Positions 1 to 8,332 of a stretch of 45,386 nucleotides of DNA are shown here, one piece after another. The position numbers were made by a program, and so were the translations under genes. This stretch comes from Methanomassiliicoccales archaeon (GTDB lineage: Archaea; Thermoplasmatota; Thermoplasmata; Methanomassiliicoccales; UBA472). The stretch covers positions 1-45,386 of the forward strand of contig JAJRAK010000046.1 in assembly GCA_028682895.1 (NCBI GenBank), given 5' to 3'. The notes beneath the pieces are model-generated. The model was not told the DNA's origin and searched no databases. It worked only from the letters and a program-made list of their open reading frames with translations. Within the stretch, counting starts at the first letter, position 1, and every line of letters begins with the position of its first letter.

Positions 1-322
1 CACGGAACTGGTATGGCTGTTTGCTACCGTACTTACCGTCGAACACCTTCTTCTGGAGGTAGACCACCTCGGCCTGCTGTTTGACGCCCGATAAGGCCTC
101 TATGACCTTGCCGATGATGGGGGCGTTCATGGACGTGAGGGCATAACGGTCTGGTCTATCCAGATAGGCCATCGCCTTCCCATCGCGGTAGAACACCGCG
201 ATCTCGTCCTCGCGCACGACTATGTTATCGTTGTACTTTATGTTCCTAGGCATGCGGAACATGATGTTGCTCCGCTTGTCACCATCCTCCCAATTGAATG
301 TTTCAGCACCGATCAAGCTCAT
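1..322 (-). CDS. SPFH-domain (YdjI / virion-core-like) protein, N-terminal part
   Basis: Translation on the minus strand from ATG at 322 runs open to the window edge, giving the first 107 residues. They start MSLIGAETFNWEDGDKR and contain a REDEIAVFYRDGK segment and a later FDGKYGSKQPYQFR segment. This order (a line asking for an exposed 'mirror' strand, then a W/Y-G-x-x-x-P-y-x-F-R motif) matches the YdjI branch of SPFH proteins, once called virion core protein homologues. Members of the branch are thought to scaffold membrane patches, and many carry C-terminal zinc ribbons, which would lie outside this window. A coiled-coil gene ends 4 bases upstream, so the two are probably co-transcribed. 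Family call is from motif recognition only; role is inferred. Confidence 0.75.
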   Translation of the reverse strand, partial: MSLIGAETFNWEDGDKRSNIMFRMPRNIKYNDNIVVREDEIAVFYRDGKAMAYLDRPDRYALTSMNAPIIGKVIEALSGVKQQAEVVYLQKKVFDGKYGSKQPYQFR

Positions 323-326
323 GTGA

Positions 327-860
327 TCACAATCCTGTTCCGGTTATGGTCGCCTTACGGCGCTTGAAGCGTTCTTCTAGGCCAGTCACGCGGTCCATCA
401 CCGTGTTGATGGACGATCTGAGGTCAGCATCGTTCCCCGACCGGACCAGTGAAGGTATATGCACCAATGCCTGGTCGATGAACGCTATGCTCTCAAGGAT
501 CGAAATGTCGTAATCATACAGGTTGTAAATCTCATCCTGTTTGAAACGCACATCTGCGGCGATACCGGAATATCCGACCTCAGCATGCTGGATCTCTCCC
601 TCGACCCTCTTCATGGCGCTGATCGCTCCGCCGATGTCCTCCAAGGCCTTGGACATGGGGTTCTCCCTGACCAATGCCTTTCGGGCATCCTCGAGCTGCG
701 CCCTCTGTTGGGCCAATCTCTTTGCGATCTCGGCCCGAAGTATGCGGTCGGAATCACGCAGGTCTTCCCTGATACGATAGCCACGGAATCCTGGCACGAT
801 CAATTGGATCTTCTTTAGGAGACCCCGATCGTCTTCAATCTTTTCTCTAATATCTGGCAA
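327..860 (-). CDS. Coiled-coil protein of unknown function, paired with SPFH gene
   Basis: This 177-residue soluble protein is largely helical and charged, with heptad-like stretches around residues 40-80 (rich in Ala, Arg, Gln and Glu) and 150-170. No signal peptide, membrane segment or metal motif is visible. The start is a TTG at 860 behind a GGGAG stretch, so the exact N-terminus is uncertain. The gene ends 4 bases before the SPFH-family gene and shares its promoter, with a TATA-like box at about 901-910. Its overall character resembles the PspA-like partners sometimes encoded beside SPFH proteins, but I cannot show homology. The functional link is therefore inferred from the operon. Confidence 0.65.
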   Translation of the reverse strand: MPDIREKIEDDRGLLKKIQLIVPGFRGYRIREDLRDSDRILRAEIAKRLAQQRAQLEDARKALVRENPMSKALEDIGGAISAMKRVEGEIQHAEVGYSGIAADVRFKQDEIYNLYDYDISILESIAFIDQALVHIPSLVRSGNDADLRSSINTVMDRVTGLEERFKRRKATITGTGL

Positions 861-900
861 AGGAACCCGCTCCCTTGCCGATAATAATGATGGACCGTAT

Positions 901-910
901 CTTAAAAATA
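901..910 (-). promoter_or_regulatory. TATA-like box for coiled-coil/SPFH operon
   Basis: On the minus strand this reads TATTTTTAAG, about 41-50 bases before the TTG start at 860. It would place transcription start near 880 and leave a short leader containing GGGAG. Confidence 0.45.
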
Positions 911-914
911 TTCC

Positions 915-1115
915 TTAGTGACGCCTTCGGACGAACTCTTTTTGCATCTCCGTCTTACGTTGATATCGTCTTCCAAGGAAGTAACCGATTATAGCGCACG
1001 GGACGGTCAGGAGGAACATGGGGATTTCATCGGTCAGATAATACAGAACATCTCCGATCAAGATGCCAACTGCCAGCCCCCATATCATGGCCACCCAAGT
1101 GATGTTCACACCCAT
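915..1115 (-). CDS. Small two-helix membrane protein
   Basis: The 66-residue product has two hydrophobic segments (about residues 5-25 and 30-48) followed by a basic tail, GRRYQRKTEMQKEFVRRRH. I start it at ATG 1115 because GGTGTGAT, a good match to the archaeal anti-Shine-Dalgarno, lies just upstream; an in-frame GTG at 1124 would add three residues. The two helices suggest an inner-membrane protein with its tail in the cytoplasm by the positive-inside rule. No family was recognised. A 20-bp inverted repeat lies upstream at 1180-1199. Confidence 0.6.
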   Translation of the reverse strand: MGVNITWVAMIWGLAVGILIGDVLYYLTDEIPMFLLTVPCAIIGYFLGRRYQRKTEMQKEFVRRRH

Positions 1116-1179
1116 TATTATCACACCAGCAGGGTGATTGCCTCTTTTTAGATAATAATGTTGGTTTCAATGCGAGGGC

Positions 1180-1199
1180 AATGTCCATGACCGGACATT
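1180..1199. promoter_or_regulatory. Inverted repeat, candidate operator
   Basis: AATGTCC-6-GGACATT is a perfect 7-bp inverted repeat. It lies upstream of a minus-strand TATA-like stretch (about 1147-1160) that would serve the small membrane protein starting at 1115. Size and position fit a dimeric regulator site, but no regulator is known. Confidence 0.35.
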
Positions 1200-1462
1200 T
1201 GGTCATAATACATCGATATGAAGGTCAACGGGACCGGGAAACGAGATGATATGGCAGAGGGTCGTGATGCCGCGGATCTAGAGATGATAGGCATCTTGAC
1301 GAACTATCTTCAAATATCCCACTTAATTTAATTTCTAACGAAAATTTATTTATCCTATCGATATGTTGAACGTTCGTTCGGCGGAGAACGATGTTTCATC
1401 TTAGCCGGACCATTTGGGAGGAGGAACACAGGGGGTTTCTGGTCGTCGACGACCATTGATCC
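1200..1462. other. Intergenic stretch without a convincing gene
   Basis: A 37-codon reading frame (1218-1331, plus) is present but has no good ribosome site and no recognisable product. An AT-rich box occurs near 1340-1350. A perfect 14-bp palindrome GGTCGTCGACGACC sits at 1441-1454, just downstream of the MFS gene stop on the minus strand; it lacks a following T-run, so I do not call it a terminator. Nothing else is evident. Confidence 0.4.
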
Positions 1463-2698
1463 TTAAACCACTTTCAAACCTCTTCCTTGATCCTTATTAT
1501 TTTTCAGGAACAATAAGAAGAGCGGGACGCACACGAGCTGCAATCCCACCGATACCGCGATCATGAGGGGTATCGAGATATCGTACATGAACCCCAGGGT
1601 CACTGAACCGACGAACCAGAACGAACCGAACACTGTGTTGTAATAACCATAGGCGGACGCGCGCCGTCCTGCAGGGGCCAGGTCGGCGACCAATGCCCTC
1701 ATGACCGATTCCTGCGCTCCCATGCCCAGTCCGAACAATATCATGCCTATGGATATCAGCATGATGGAGTCCGTGAAGGCGAACACGGGGAAGAAGGCCG
1801 TAGGTATTATGACCGCCAGCAGCACCTTGGGGCCCATACGGTCAAAGTATTTGCCTAGGACCATGGCGGAGATGGCGTCCATGCCCATCGCCATTGCGTA
1901 CAATAAAGGTGCCAAGGAATCATCCCCGATGCCGTTGACCTCCAGATGGTACGATACGAGAGGGAAATCGATATATCCGGCCGCCAGGAATGCGGCGGCT
2001 ATCGCATACAACCAAAAGCGCTTTGGCAGCTTCTCCTTCACCGAGTCTGGAGGACGATACTCCATCTCCTGCGGTGCCGGGTATTTCTTATACGTGAAAT
2101 ATAGGATGATGAGCGTCACGATCGCCGGCACTCCGAGTATGAGGAACGCAGTAGAATAGGACCCGCCACATAGGAACACCAGTATTATCATCACCGGGCC
2201 TAACATCGCACCAACGGAGGACAATGCCTCCTGGACACCGAACGCCCATCCACGCCCGGTCTTGCTAGCGGCGTGAGATATCATAGCATCGCGTGCTGGA
2301 GCTCTTATCGCCTTTCCCATCCGCTCCATGACGATCAAGAGCCCTACCGAGAACCAATCCCCGGCGAATGCAAGGAGGGGGATCGCCACCAGGTTCATCG
2401 AATATCCGATGATGATTATGGTCCAGTACTTGCCCGTCCTATCCGTTATGCGCCCGAACACAACCCTCGAGGCATAGCCGATGAACTCACCGAACCCCGA
2501 GATGAGCGAGACGATGGCGGCTGTCGCACCTAGTGTCTCCAGGTAGTTGCCGCTTATGCTCTTCGCGCCCTCGTAGGACATGTCGGCGAAAAGGCTAATC
2601 GCACCCAACAGAAGAATGAAGTAGGTGGCATATTTGAGCGTATCAGCTGGATTGGAACCAGCATTAGCCCTGACCTTGCCCATCCACTTGCGAACCAT
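1463..2698 (-). CDS. MFS transporter
   Basis: A polytopic protein of about 411 residues with roughly twelve hydrophobic segments. It carries the MFS loop signature between helices 2 and 3 (GRITDRTGKYW) and a second-half counterpart (GKYFDRMGPK). RMGKAIRAPARDAMIS after helix 4 resembles a conserved loop in a branch of putative drug or metabolite permeases. The substrate cannot be told from sequence. I prefer ATG 2698, which has GGGATG five bases upstream; a TTG at 2734 would add 12 residues. The gene is divergent from the DUF255 gene, and the 134 bp between them must carry both promoters. A second, unrelated-looking MFS gene lies at 8333-9439. Confidence 0.85.
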   Translation of the reverse strand: MVRKWMGKVRANAGSNPADTLKYATYFILLLGAISLFADMSYEGAKSISGNYLETLGATAAIVSLISGFGEFIGYASRVVFGRITDRTGKYWTIIIIGYSMNLVAIPLLAFAGDWFSVGLLIVMERMGKAIRAPARDAMISHAASKTGRGWAFGVQEALSSVGAMLGPVMIILVFLCGGSYSTAFLILGVPAIVTLIILYFTYKKYPAPQEMEYRPPDSVKEKLPKRFWLYAIAAAFLAAGYIDFPLVSYHLEVNGIGDDSLAPLLYAMAMGMDAISAMVLGKYFDRMGPKVLLAVIIPTAFFPVFAFTDSIMLISIGMILFGLGMGAQESVMRALVADLAPAGRRASAYGYYNTVFGSFWFVGSVTLGFMYDISIPLMIAVSVGLQLVCVPLFLLFLKNNKDQGRGLKVV

Positions 2699-2832
2699 CG
2701 GCGCATCCCATCCATAGCGCGGACTATCTGGCAAGCTTTATCTGAAATGCCCCATTTAATACTATCATCCTTACTTGCCGAATGATCTCGGGGAGCAAGA
2801 TAGATTAGCAAAGAGCTTCCATAGCGCGCAGC

Positions 2833-4836
2833 ATGAGCGAAGGCAGGCGCAACCGTCTTGCGGGCGAAAGGAGCCCTTACCTGTTGCAGCACGCCACCAA
2901 CCCCGTGGACTGGTATCCATGGGGTGATGATGCGTTCGAGGCGGCAAGAAGGACCTCCAGACCGATCTTCCTATCCATCGGGTATTCGTCCTGCCATTGG
3001 TGCCATGTCATGGAAAGCGAATGCTTCGAGAACGATGAGGTGGCCAAGCTCATGAACGAGACCTTCATCAACATCAAGGTCGACCGCGAGGAGCGTCCGG
3101 ACGTGGACAGCTTGTACATGAAGGTATGCCAGATGATGACCGGGGGAGGCGGATGGCCGCTGACCATCATCATGACCCCGGAACGAGTCCCCTTTTGGGC
3201 TGGCACGTATCTTCCTCGCACCACGCGTCAGGGAATGATCGGCATGGTGGACCTCATACCGGCAATCAGCAAGACCTGGAAGGAGGGAAAAGAGGAGATC
3301 AAGGATGTGACGGTCAAGGTGCTGGAGATGCTCGATTCGTTTGAGAGGGACCCGATGGACGGCGATATTTGTTCGCTAGTCCCGCTGACCCTCGAGCACC
3401 TGAGCCAGGACCATGATCCGAAGTATGGGGGTTTCGATGGCGAACGCAAGTTCCCCACGCCGCATAAGATGATCTTTTTGATGAGATACTGGAGAGAGCA
3501 CAAGGACGAGAAGGCCTTGACGATGGCCTTGCGCACGTTGGACAGCATTCTGAAAGGGGGGATCCGGGACCATGTGGGTGGAGGGTTCCATCGTTACTCG
3601 ACCGACCATCGTTGGCACCTGCCTCACTTCGAGAAGATGCTCTACGATCAGGCGCTCATGCTCATGGCGCTTTCCGAGGCTTATGCCATCACCTCGAACC
3701 GGGAATACAGGCAGGCGGCCGAGGAGCTGGTAACATATGTCGAGGGGAGATTGACATCCCCGGATGGAGGGTTCTATTCCTCAGAGGACGCTGACGCCGC
3801 TGGAACGGAAGGCTCGTTCTACATTTGGACATATGAGGAGCTTTCATCCTTCCTTGGTCCGGAAGAGCTCGCTTTCCTCCGGGAGGCATACGACGTCTGG
3901 GAATCGGGTAACTACCGGGACGAGGCTACGCGCATGCAATCCGGGAAGAACGTATTGCATCTTACCTCGTACGTCTCTGAGATAGTGGCAAGAAAGGGTC
4001 TGGACCTAGGTACGATGACGAGCATGGACGCAGCCCTCAAGGTCAAGATGAGGAATAAAAGGGCGGAAAGGCCCTCGCCGGCATTGGACGACAAGATATT
4101 GTCGGACTGGAACGGACTGATGATTGCGGCCCTTTGCTCCGCGCATCGATATCTAGGCTCGGAAAAGGCCTTGCATATGGCGGAAAAGGCCATCGACCAC
4201 ATAGAGAGGGAACTGGTGGTCGACGGTGAACTCTATCATAATCTGCGGGACGGTCATGTTGGTGTGAATGGATTCCTTGATGACCACGCTTGTTTGGCAT
4301 GGGCACATCTTGAGATATACTACATCGGTCAGAACAAAAGGCATCTGGAAAGGGCCATGGAACTGACAGAGGAGATGAACCGTCTGTTCTCGGACCGGGA
4401 GGAGGGCGGCTTCTTCTTGTCCCGAGAGGACCCCGCCCTGCTGATGAGGATCAAGGACCTGTACGATGGCGCAGTGCCCTCGGGCAACTCCATCGCCTAT
4501 TACGTCCTGGTCCAGCTGGCCGCCTTGTTCAGCGATGCTCGGACGATATCCATCGTAGATAGTTGGGAGAAGGACTTCATCCGGGAGCTGAAGTTGGTAC
4601 CATCGTCGTACACCATGACAATGAACGGCGCCCTGATGAAGGAGAGCAGCCGCACGTTGGAGGTCTTCGGCGGGGCGGACCACCATTTCGACGGGTACCA
4701 CCCACATCTGCTGACGATCAGCTCGGAGCACTTGGAAGGCATGGAAGCCAAGCTGAAGGGATACCAGCTGTGCAGTGAAGGGCGATGCCTATCGTTCACT
4801 GATGACAAGAGCGAGATAGAGAGGTTGCTACAATAG
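2833..4836 (+). CDS. Thioredoxin-domain protein of the DUF255 / YyaL / SPATA20 family
   Basis: The 667-residue length is normal for the family. An N-terminal thioredoxin-like domain (about residues 5-165) starts with the family hallmark [21 protein letters not shown]. It carries the redox motif C54-H-W-C57 in [14 protein letters not shown]. The rest forms the (alpha/alpha)6-barrel part related to N-acylglucosamine epimerase and glycosyl hydrolase folds, with the conserved [10 protein letters not shown] and [11 protein letters not shown] segments. Its physiological reaction is not established; a redox or sugar-related role is usually proposed. No signal peptide, so cytoplasmic. Its 3' end overlaps the convergent DNA-binding gene by 9 bp. 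Confidence 0.92.
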   Translation: MSEGRRNRLAGERSPYLLQHATNPVDWYPWGDDAFEAARRTSRPIFLSIGYSSCHWCHVMESECFENDEVAKLMNETFINIKVDREERPDVDSLYMKVCQMMTGGGGWPLTIIMTPERVPFWAGTYLPRTTRQGMIGMVDLIPAISKTWKEGKEEIKDVTVKVLEMLDSFERDPMDGDICSLVPLTLEHLSQDHDPKYGGFDGERKFPTPHKMIFLMRYWREHKDEKALTMALRTLDSILKGGIRDHVGGGFHRYSTDHRWHLPHFEKMLYDQALMLMALSEAYAITSNREYRQAAEELVTYVEGRLTSPDGGFYSSEDADAAGTEGSFYIWTYEELSSFLGPEELAFLREAYDVWESGNYRDEATRMQSGKNVLHLTSYVSEIVARKGLDLGTMTSMDAALKVKMRNKRAERPSPALDDKILSDWNGLMIAALCSAHRYLGSEKALHMAEKAIDHIERELVVDGELYHNLRDGHVGVNGFLDDHACLAWAHLEIYYIGQNKRHLERAMELTEEMNRLFSDREEGGFFLSREDPALLMRIKDLYDGAVPSGNSIAYYVLVQLAALFSDARTISIVDSWEKDFIRELKLVPSSYTMTMNGALMKESSRTLEVFGGADHHFDGYHPHLLTISSEHLEGMEAKLKGYQLCSEGRCLSFTDDKSEIERLLQ

Positions 4837-5412
4837 GTCGAAGGCGGCCGCCAGCGCCCCGTCCTCGGCCTTTGATATCGTAGAGGCGGTGCCGATGATG
4901 ATGGCATCGCCCTCGCGTACGTCGAACAACGAACGCAACAGTGCAGAGATCAGAGGGTCTTGGTCATCCAAGACGTAATCGGGCGGGACTATGAACTTGT
5001 TGCCCTTTACTACCAGGGTGGTAGCGCCCTCGGCACCGGCCATTATTGCCGAGTCCCTCTGCTCCACGCCCATCTTTATCTTGCTGCCATGGTTGCCCAT
5101 CTGCACGGCCACGCATTCCTGGCCTACGGCAAAGGAACCATGGCCTATGTTGGCCATCTTGATGGGAAGATTGTTCAGGAAATCGTTTCCGTGGCGGGTG
5201 ATCTTTATGCCCGTCTGGCGGACATCGATCATACCCAGGCTACGCAGGTACTCGATTATCGTCCTCATGCTGCCCTCGCCGATGCCTATAGCGTCAGCTA
5301 TCTGCTTCCTTCCCTTACGTTTCTGGTCCGATAGCACCCTCAGGGTGCGGTACACATGCTGGTTGCCGAAGCGGTGTACCGGACCGAATCGAGGAAGATC
5401 GACGAGTTTCAT
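4828..5412 (-). CDS. Winged-helix protein (DUF4443-like) coupled to MAT
   Basis: The 194-residue product begins with a winged-helix region (residues about 15-75: [29 protein letters not shown] then a recognition helix and wing). The C-terminal half has a hydrophobic, ligand-binding look, with repeated [11 protein letters not shown]-like strands. The layout resembles the archaeal DUF4443 family of putative regulators; I am moderately sure of that label. The gene starts only 3 bases after the methionine adenosyltransferase stop, so the two are one operon. By inference it may regulate SAM or methionine genes. It overlaps the convergent DUF255 gene end. Confidence 0.7.
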   Translation of the reverse strand: MKLVDLPRFGPVHRFGNQHVYRTLRVLSDQKRKGRKQIADAIGIGEGSMRTIIEYLRSLGMIDVRQTGIKITRHGNDFLNNLPIKMANIGHGSFAVGQECVAVQMGNHGSKIKMGVEQRDSAIMAGAEGATTLVVKGNKFIVPPDYVLDDQDPLISALLRSLFDVREGDAIIIGTASTISKAEDGALAAAFDLL

Positions 5413-5415
5413 GTC

Positions 5416-6714
5416 TCAGAATACCGTGACCTGTCCTTTTACAACTTTCTCTGTGACCTTGCCTATGTTCTCCAACCATTCGTCGGAGATGGCGTAGGCT
5501 TCCTTCTGCCACTTGTTGAAGTCGGCGCCAGGGGCCATGAACAGCTGCACGCTGCAGGTCTCAGGGTCGCTTATGGGGCGGCCGATCTGGGAGAGTATGC
5601 GCACATCGGCCTCGAGGATGTTGCCGTTGCTCTTCTTCACGATGTCGTTGGCTATCCAGTTGGCCAGGATGTTGTACATCTTGCCCACGTGGGTGATGGG
5701 GTTCTTACCTGCGGACGCCTCCATGGACATGGTGCGGTAAGGGGTGATGAGACCGTTCATGCGGTTCCCCCTGCCGACCGAACCATCATCGCCGTTCTCG
5801 GCGCTGAGGCCGGTCACGGTCAGATAGAAGTTCCCGGTGGCCGGGTTATCGGCGTGGTTGATGGCCAGGGATATCTCGTAATCGGTGTACTTGGTGGCGT
5901 TGTCCAGGACCCTCTCTTTCATCTCCTCGATAACGCTAGCGTAATGGTCCGGGTCGGGTATGTAGCGGTCGACCATGGCGCAGGCGATGGTCATGGACAT
6001 CTCATCGCCCCTGCGGGAGCACATGACCTTGACGTCCTCACCGGTCTCTTTCAGTTTCTTCTTCATGGCACCGTTTATGTATCTCTCGGTCTCCAGACAC
6101 ACTAGTTCGGTCTGGGAGTAGGGGGCGAAGGAGCAGCCGAAGGATGTGTCGTTGGCCAAAAGGCAGTGGTTCCCGTTGCCGTCCATCTTGCACTGGTCCT
6201 TCAAGGCCTCGAAGTTCTTGATGAGGTCGAAGGAGCCCTTGCCTATCTTGCAATCGACGATAACATCGTTCTCGACGTCCAGGTTGGGGAAGCGGCTCAA
6301 GTATTCCTTGGCGGCGGCGATAGCAGTGGTGGAGAAAGGCAGGCGCTCCCCGTTCACTTGGGTGATTGCACGGCCGGAGAGTAGCAGGTAGATCGGCTCG
6401 AGCATCTTTCCGCCGCCGAACTTCGGGGAGCTCTGTCCGCCGACGACCTCGTTCTGGTCGGTGTTGTGATGCAATATCTCACCGTATCTCTCCAGATACA
6501 TCTTGCACAAGGCACGGGAAACGGCCTCGGCCACCCCGTCCGAGATGCTGTCAGGGTGCCCGATGCCTTTGCGCTCCACGAGCTCAACGTTCTGCTGGGC
6601 CAACGGAGCTGCCATCATGCTCTCGACCACTATGTTCTTGGACAACTTTTTAGGGGATACCTTGCGGGCCACCGGTTTCGCGGTCGCCTTTACCTTAGCA
6701 CTTACCTTTGCCAT
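5416..6714 (-). CDS. mat: Methionine adenosyltransferase, archaeal type
   Basis: Makes S-adenosylmethionine from ATP and methionine in the cytoplasm. The sequence is clearly the archaeal MAT family: ERKGIGHPDSISDG, HHNTDQNEVVGGQS, FGGGKMLEPIY and SVGRGNRMNGLITPYR are all present. The family runs about 400 residues from an N-terminus like MRNIVVE. Here 432 residues are predicted because an Ala/Lys-rich tail of about 26 residues precedes NIVVES. ATG 6714 has GGTG eight bases upstream and is my choice; an in-frame TTG at residue 24 would give the usual short form. The winged-helix gene follows after 3 bp, and an HTH-CBS regulator is divergent. Confidence 0.96.
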   Translation of the reverse strand: MAKVSAKVKATAKPVARKVSPKKLSKNIVVESMMAAPLAQQNVELVERKGIGHPDSISDGVAEAVSRALCKMYLERYGEILHHNTDQNEVVGGQSSPKFGGGKMLEPIYLLLSGRAITQVNGERLPFSTTAIAAAKEYLSRFPNLDVENDVIVDCKIGKGSFDLIKNFEALKDQCKMDGNGNHCLLANDTSFGCSFAPYSQTELVCLETERYINGAMKKKLKETGEDVKVMCSRRGDEMSMTIACAMVDRYIPDPDHYASVIEEMKERVLDNATKYTDYEISLAINHADNPATGNFYLTVTGLSAENGDDGSVGRGNRMNGLITPYRTMSMEASAGKNPITHVGKMYNILANWIANDIVKKSNGNILEADVRILSQIGRPISDPETCSVQLFMAPGADFNKWQKEAYAISDEWLENIGKVTEKVVKGQVTVF

Positions 6715-6805
6715 ATATGAACACCTTTTCGAATTGAACGTTGGCCATCATTGGCCTGATTGGGGCTGTTATTTCCTCGATTAATATAAGTGTGATTGAC
6801 TCAAA

Positions 6806-6821
6806 TATTCATATACGAATA
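6806..6821. promoter_or_regulatory. Candidate operator in MAT / HTH-CBS intergenic region
   Basis: TATTCATATACGAATA (arms TATTC/GAATA) lies next to the TATA-like region of the HTH-CBS gene (start 6837). It is also just upstream of a minus-strand TATA-like box at about 6782-6791 that would serve MAT. A 13-of-16 match recurs at 7405-7420, right after the regulator gene. Confidence 0.45.
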
Positions 6822-6836
6822 ATCATATTACTTGGT

Positions 6837-7400
6837 ATGAAGTTCCCCCCGGAGACCGAGATCAAGCGCATGCGGAAATCCCTTGATATCACACAGTCCG
6901 ATCTGGCAAGGATGAGCGGGGTCAGTCAATCCACCATAGCCAAGCTGGAAAGGGGCAGTATAAAGGGGAGCTATGAGGCGGTCACCAAGATATTCACGTC
7001 CTTGCAGAACGTTTCCCGCGAACACTCCAAGGCCAGCAGGGCGGTGGACCTTGCGACCAAGCAGATCGTAGGTATTCAAGCGAACGAGCTGGTAAAGGTC
7101 GCCACCGAGATGATGCGCGCATCTGGCATATCACAAATGCCAGTGTTCCAAGGGAGACAACATGTAGGGAGCATCAGCGACATGCAGATATTGGCCCGGC
7201 TACGGGACGGTGAGCGCATGGAGACCATCGCTGAGATGCGGGTCGAGGACCTGATGGAGGATGCGTTCCCGATAGTCAACGAAAGCACCCCGGTGGAGGC
7301 GGTGACGGCCTTGCTCAGCAGCTCCCATGCGGTGATGGTGGGGAGGAAAAGCGACATGGTCGGGATCATCACTTCCGCTGATATGCTCAAGATGCTATGA
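6837..7400 (+). CDS. HTH (XRE) regulator with two CBS domains
   Basis: The 187-residue protein has an N-terminal XRE helix-turn-helix (about residues 5-60; DITQSDLARMSGVSQSTIAKLERG). Two CBS domains follow (about 75-125 and 135-187), the second ending MVGIITSADMLKML. CBS pairs bind adenosyl ligands such as AMP, ATP or SAM, so this is probably a ligand-responsive DNA-binding protein. I start it at ATG 6837: upstream in-frame codons are hydrophobic and AT-rich and lie in the promoter. It is divergent from MAT and flanked by two similar 16-bp inverted repeats, which suggests self-regulation and perhaps control of SAM synthesis (inference). Confidence 0.88.
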   Translation: MKFPPETEIKRMRKSLDITQSDLARMSGVSQSTIAKLERGSIKGSYEAVTKIFTSLQNVSREHSKASRAVDLATKQIVGIQANELVKVATEMMRASGISQMPVFQGRQHVGSISDMQILARLRDGERMETIAEMRVEDLMEDAFPIVNESTPVEAVTALLSSSHAVMVGRKSDMVGIITSADMLKML

Positions 7401-7404
7401 ACAA

Positions 7405-7420
7405 TATTCATAAATGAATT
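7405..7420. promoter_or_regulatory. Second copy of the 16-bp inverted repeat
   Basis: TATTCATAAATGAATT contains the perfect repeat ATTCAT-AA-ATGAAT and matches the 6806-6821 site at 13 of 16 bases. It sits 4 bp after the regulator's stop and overlaps the convergent rnz stop. It could be a second operator or a weak 3' hairpin. Confidence 0.3.
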
Positions 7421-8327
7421 ATTTATCGCTGCGCAGGATGAAGGAATCCAGATCATTGGGTATTATGGTCCGGGGAAATATTCCTATGGCCTCGGTGAGC
7501 AACGGTCCTGCATCCTCGTACCGTCCGCTGATGTGCACAAGATAGAGGGTTCCAACACCTGCGTTTCGGGCCAAGGTCGCCGCGTCCTTGGCCGTGCTAT
7601 GACCGAACTCCCTTGCCTTCAGCTCAAGGTCCGATGTCACTGTGGCCTCGTGCACCAGCACGTCAGCGCCTTGACATGCTTCAAAGATCTCGGGACATGG
7701 GGCGGTATCGCCGCTGTACACGAACCTCATTCCTTTCCTTGAGGGCCCTAGCACCATGTCGGGAGTGACCGCGGCTGCCTCCGTCCGGACCGTCTCACCG
7801 TTCACCAGACGGGAGAAGTCAGGACCTTCTTTGACACCGAGTGCCAGCGCTTTCTCGCGATCGAACCTCCCCGGACGGTCGTGCTCCTGATAGATGTATC
7901 CAAGCGAGGGGACCGTGTGCGCGGCCCGGAAGGCCTCCACGTGATGACCGTCGCCTCCCACCTTATCCCCCGGCCTCAAATCGTGACCGGTGACCTCGTA
8001 CTGCCTATCGAACACTCCTAGACCTAGCATCTTATTCACCAGGTCGGCCGTGCCTTCTGGACCGAATATCTCCAGCGGGACGAGGCGGCCATAGAAGTTC
8101 ATCGACTGTATGAGGCCTGGAAGTCCCAGGAAATGGTCCCCGTGATGATGACTTATAAAGATCTGGCTGATGCGCATGAAGGAGACGGAGGACGCCATGA
8201 GCTGTCGCTGGGTCCCTTCACCGCAGTCGAACAATAATACCTCGGGACCAGGGCGCAGAGCGATTGAAACGGTGTTCCTCTTCGTCGTGGGAACGCTTCC
8301 GCCGGTCCCTAGGAAGGTCAGGTCCAT
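7419..8327 (-). CDS. rnz: Ribonuclease Z (tRNase Z)
   Basis: This zinc endonuclease removes the 3' trailer of tRNA precursors. The 302-residue length is typical of the short form. The N-terminus MDLTFLGTGGSVPTTKRN, the metal motif HHHGDH at residues 60-65, the FYGR segment, VYSGDTAPC and the late LVHISGRY are all characteristic of the metallo-beta-lactamase RNase Z family. The tRNA at 18805-18878 lacks an encoded CCA, so trailer removal by such an enzyme would be required before CCA addition. The gene is tightly followed upstream by an MFS gene (5-bp gap) and converges with the HTH-CBS gene. Confidence 0.95.
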   Translation of the reverse strand: MDLTFLGTGGSVPTTKRNTVSIALRPGPEVLLFDCGEGTQRQLMASSVSFMRISQIFISHHHGDHFLGLPGLIQSMNFYGRLVPLEIFGPEGTADLVNKMLGLGVFDRQYEVTGHDLRPGDKVGGDGHHVEAFRAAHTVPSLGYIYQEHDRPGRFDREKALALGVKEGPDFSRLVNGETVRTEAAAVTPDMVLGPSRKGMRFVYSGDTAPCPEIFEACQGADVLVHEATVTSDLELKAREFGHSTAKDAATLARNAGVGTLYLVHISGRYEDAGPLLTEAIGIFPRTIIPNDLDSFILRSDK

Positions 8328-8332
8328 GATAC

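Noticed and set aside
1218-1331. 37-codon plus-strand frame in the 1.1-1.5 kb gap
   Set aside because: No ribosome site, no recognisable product and no promoter in the right position.
1441-1454. GGTCGTCGACGACC palindrome as a terminator of the MFS gene
   Set aside because: There is no loop and no T-run after it on the minus strand.
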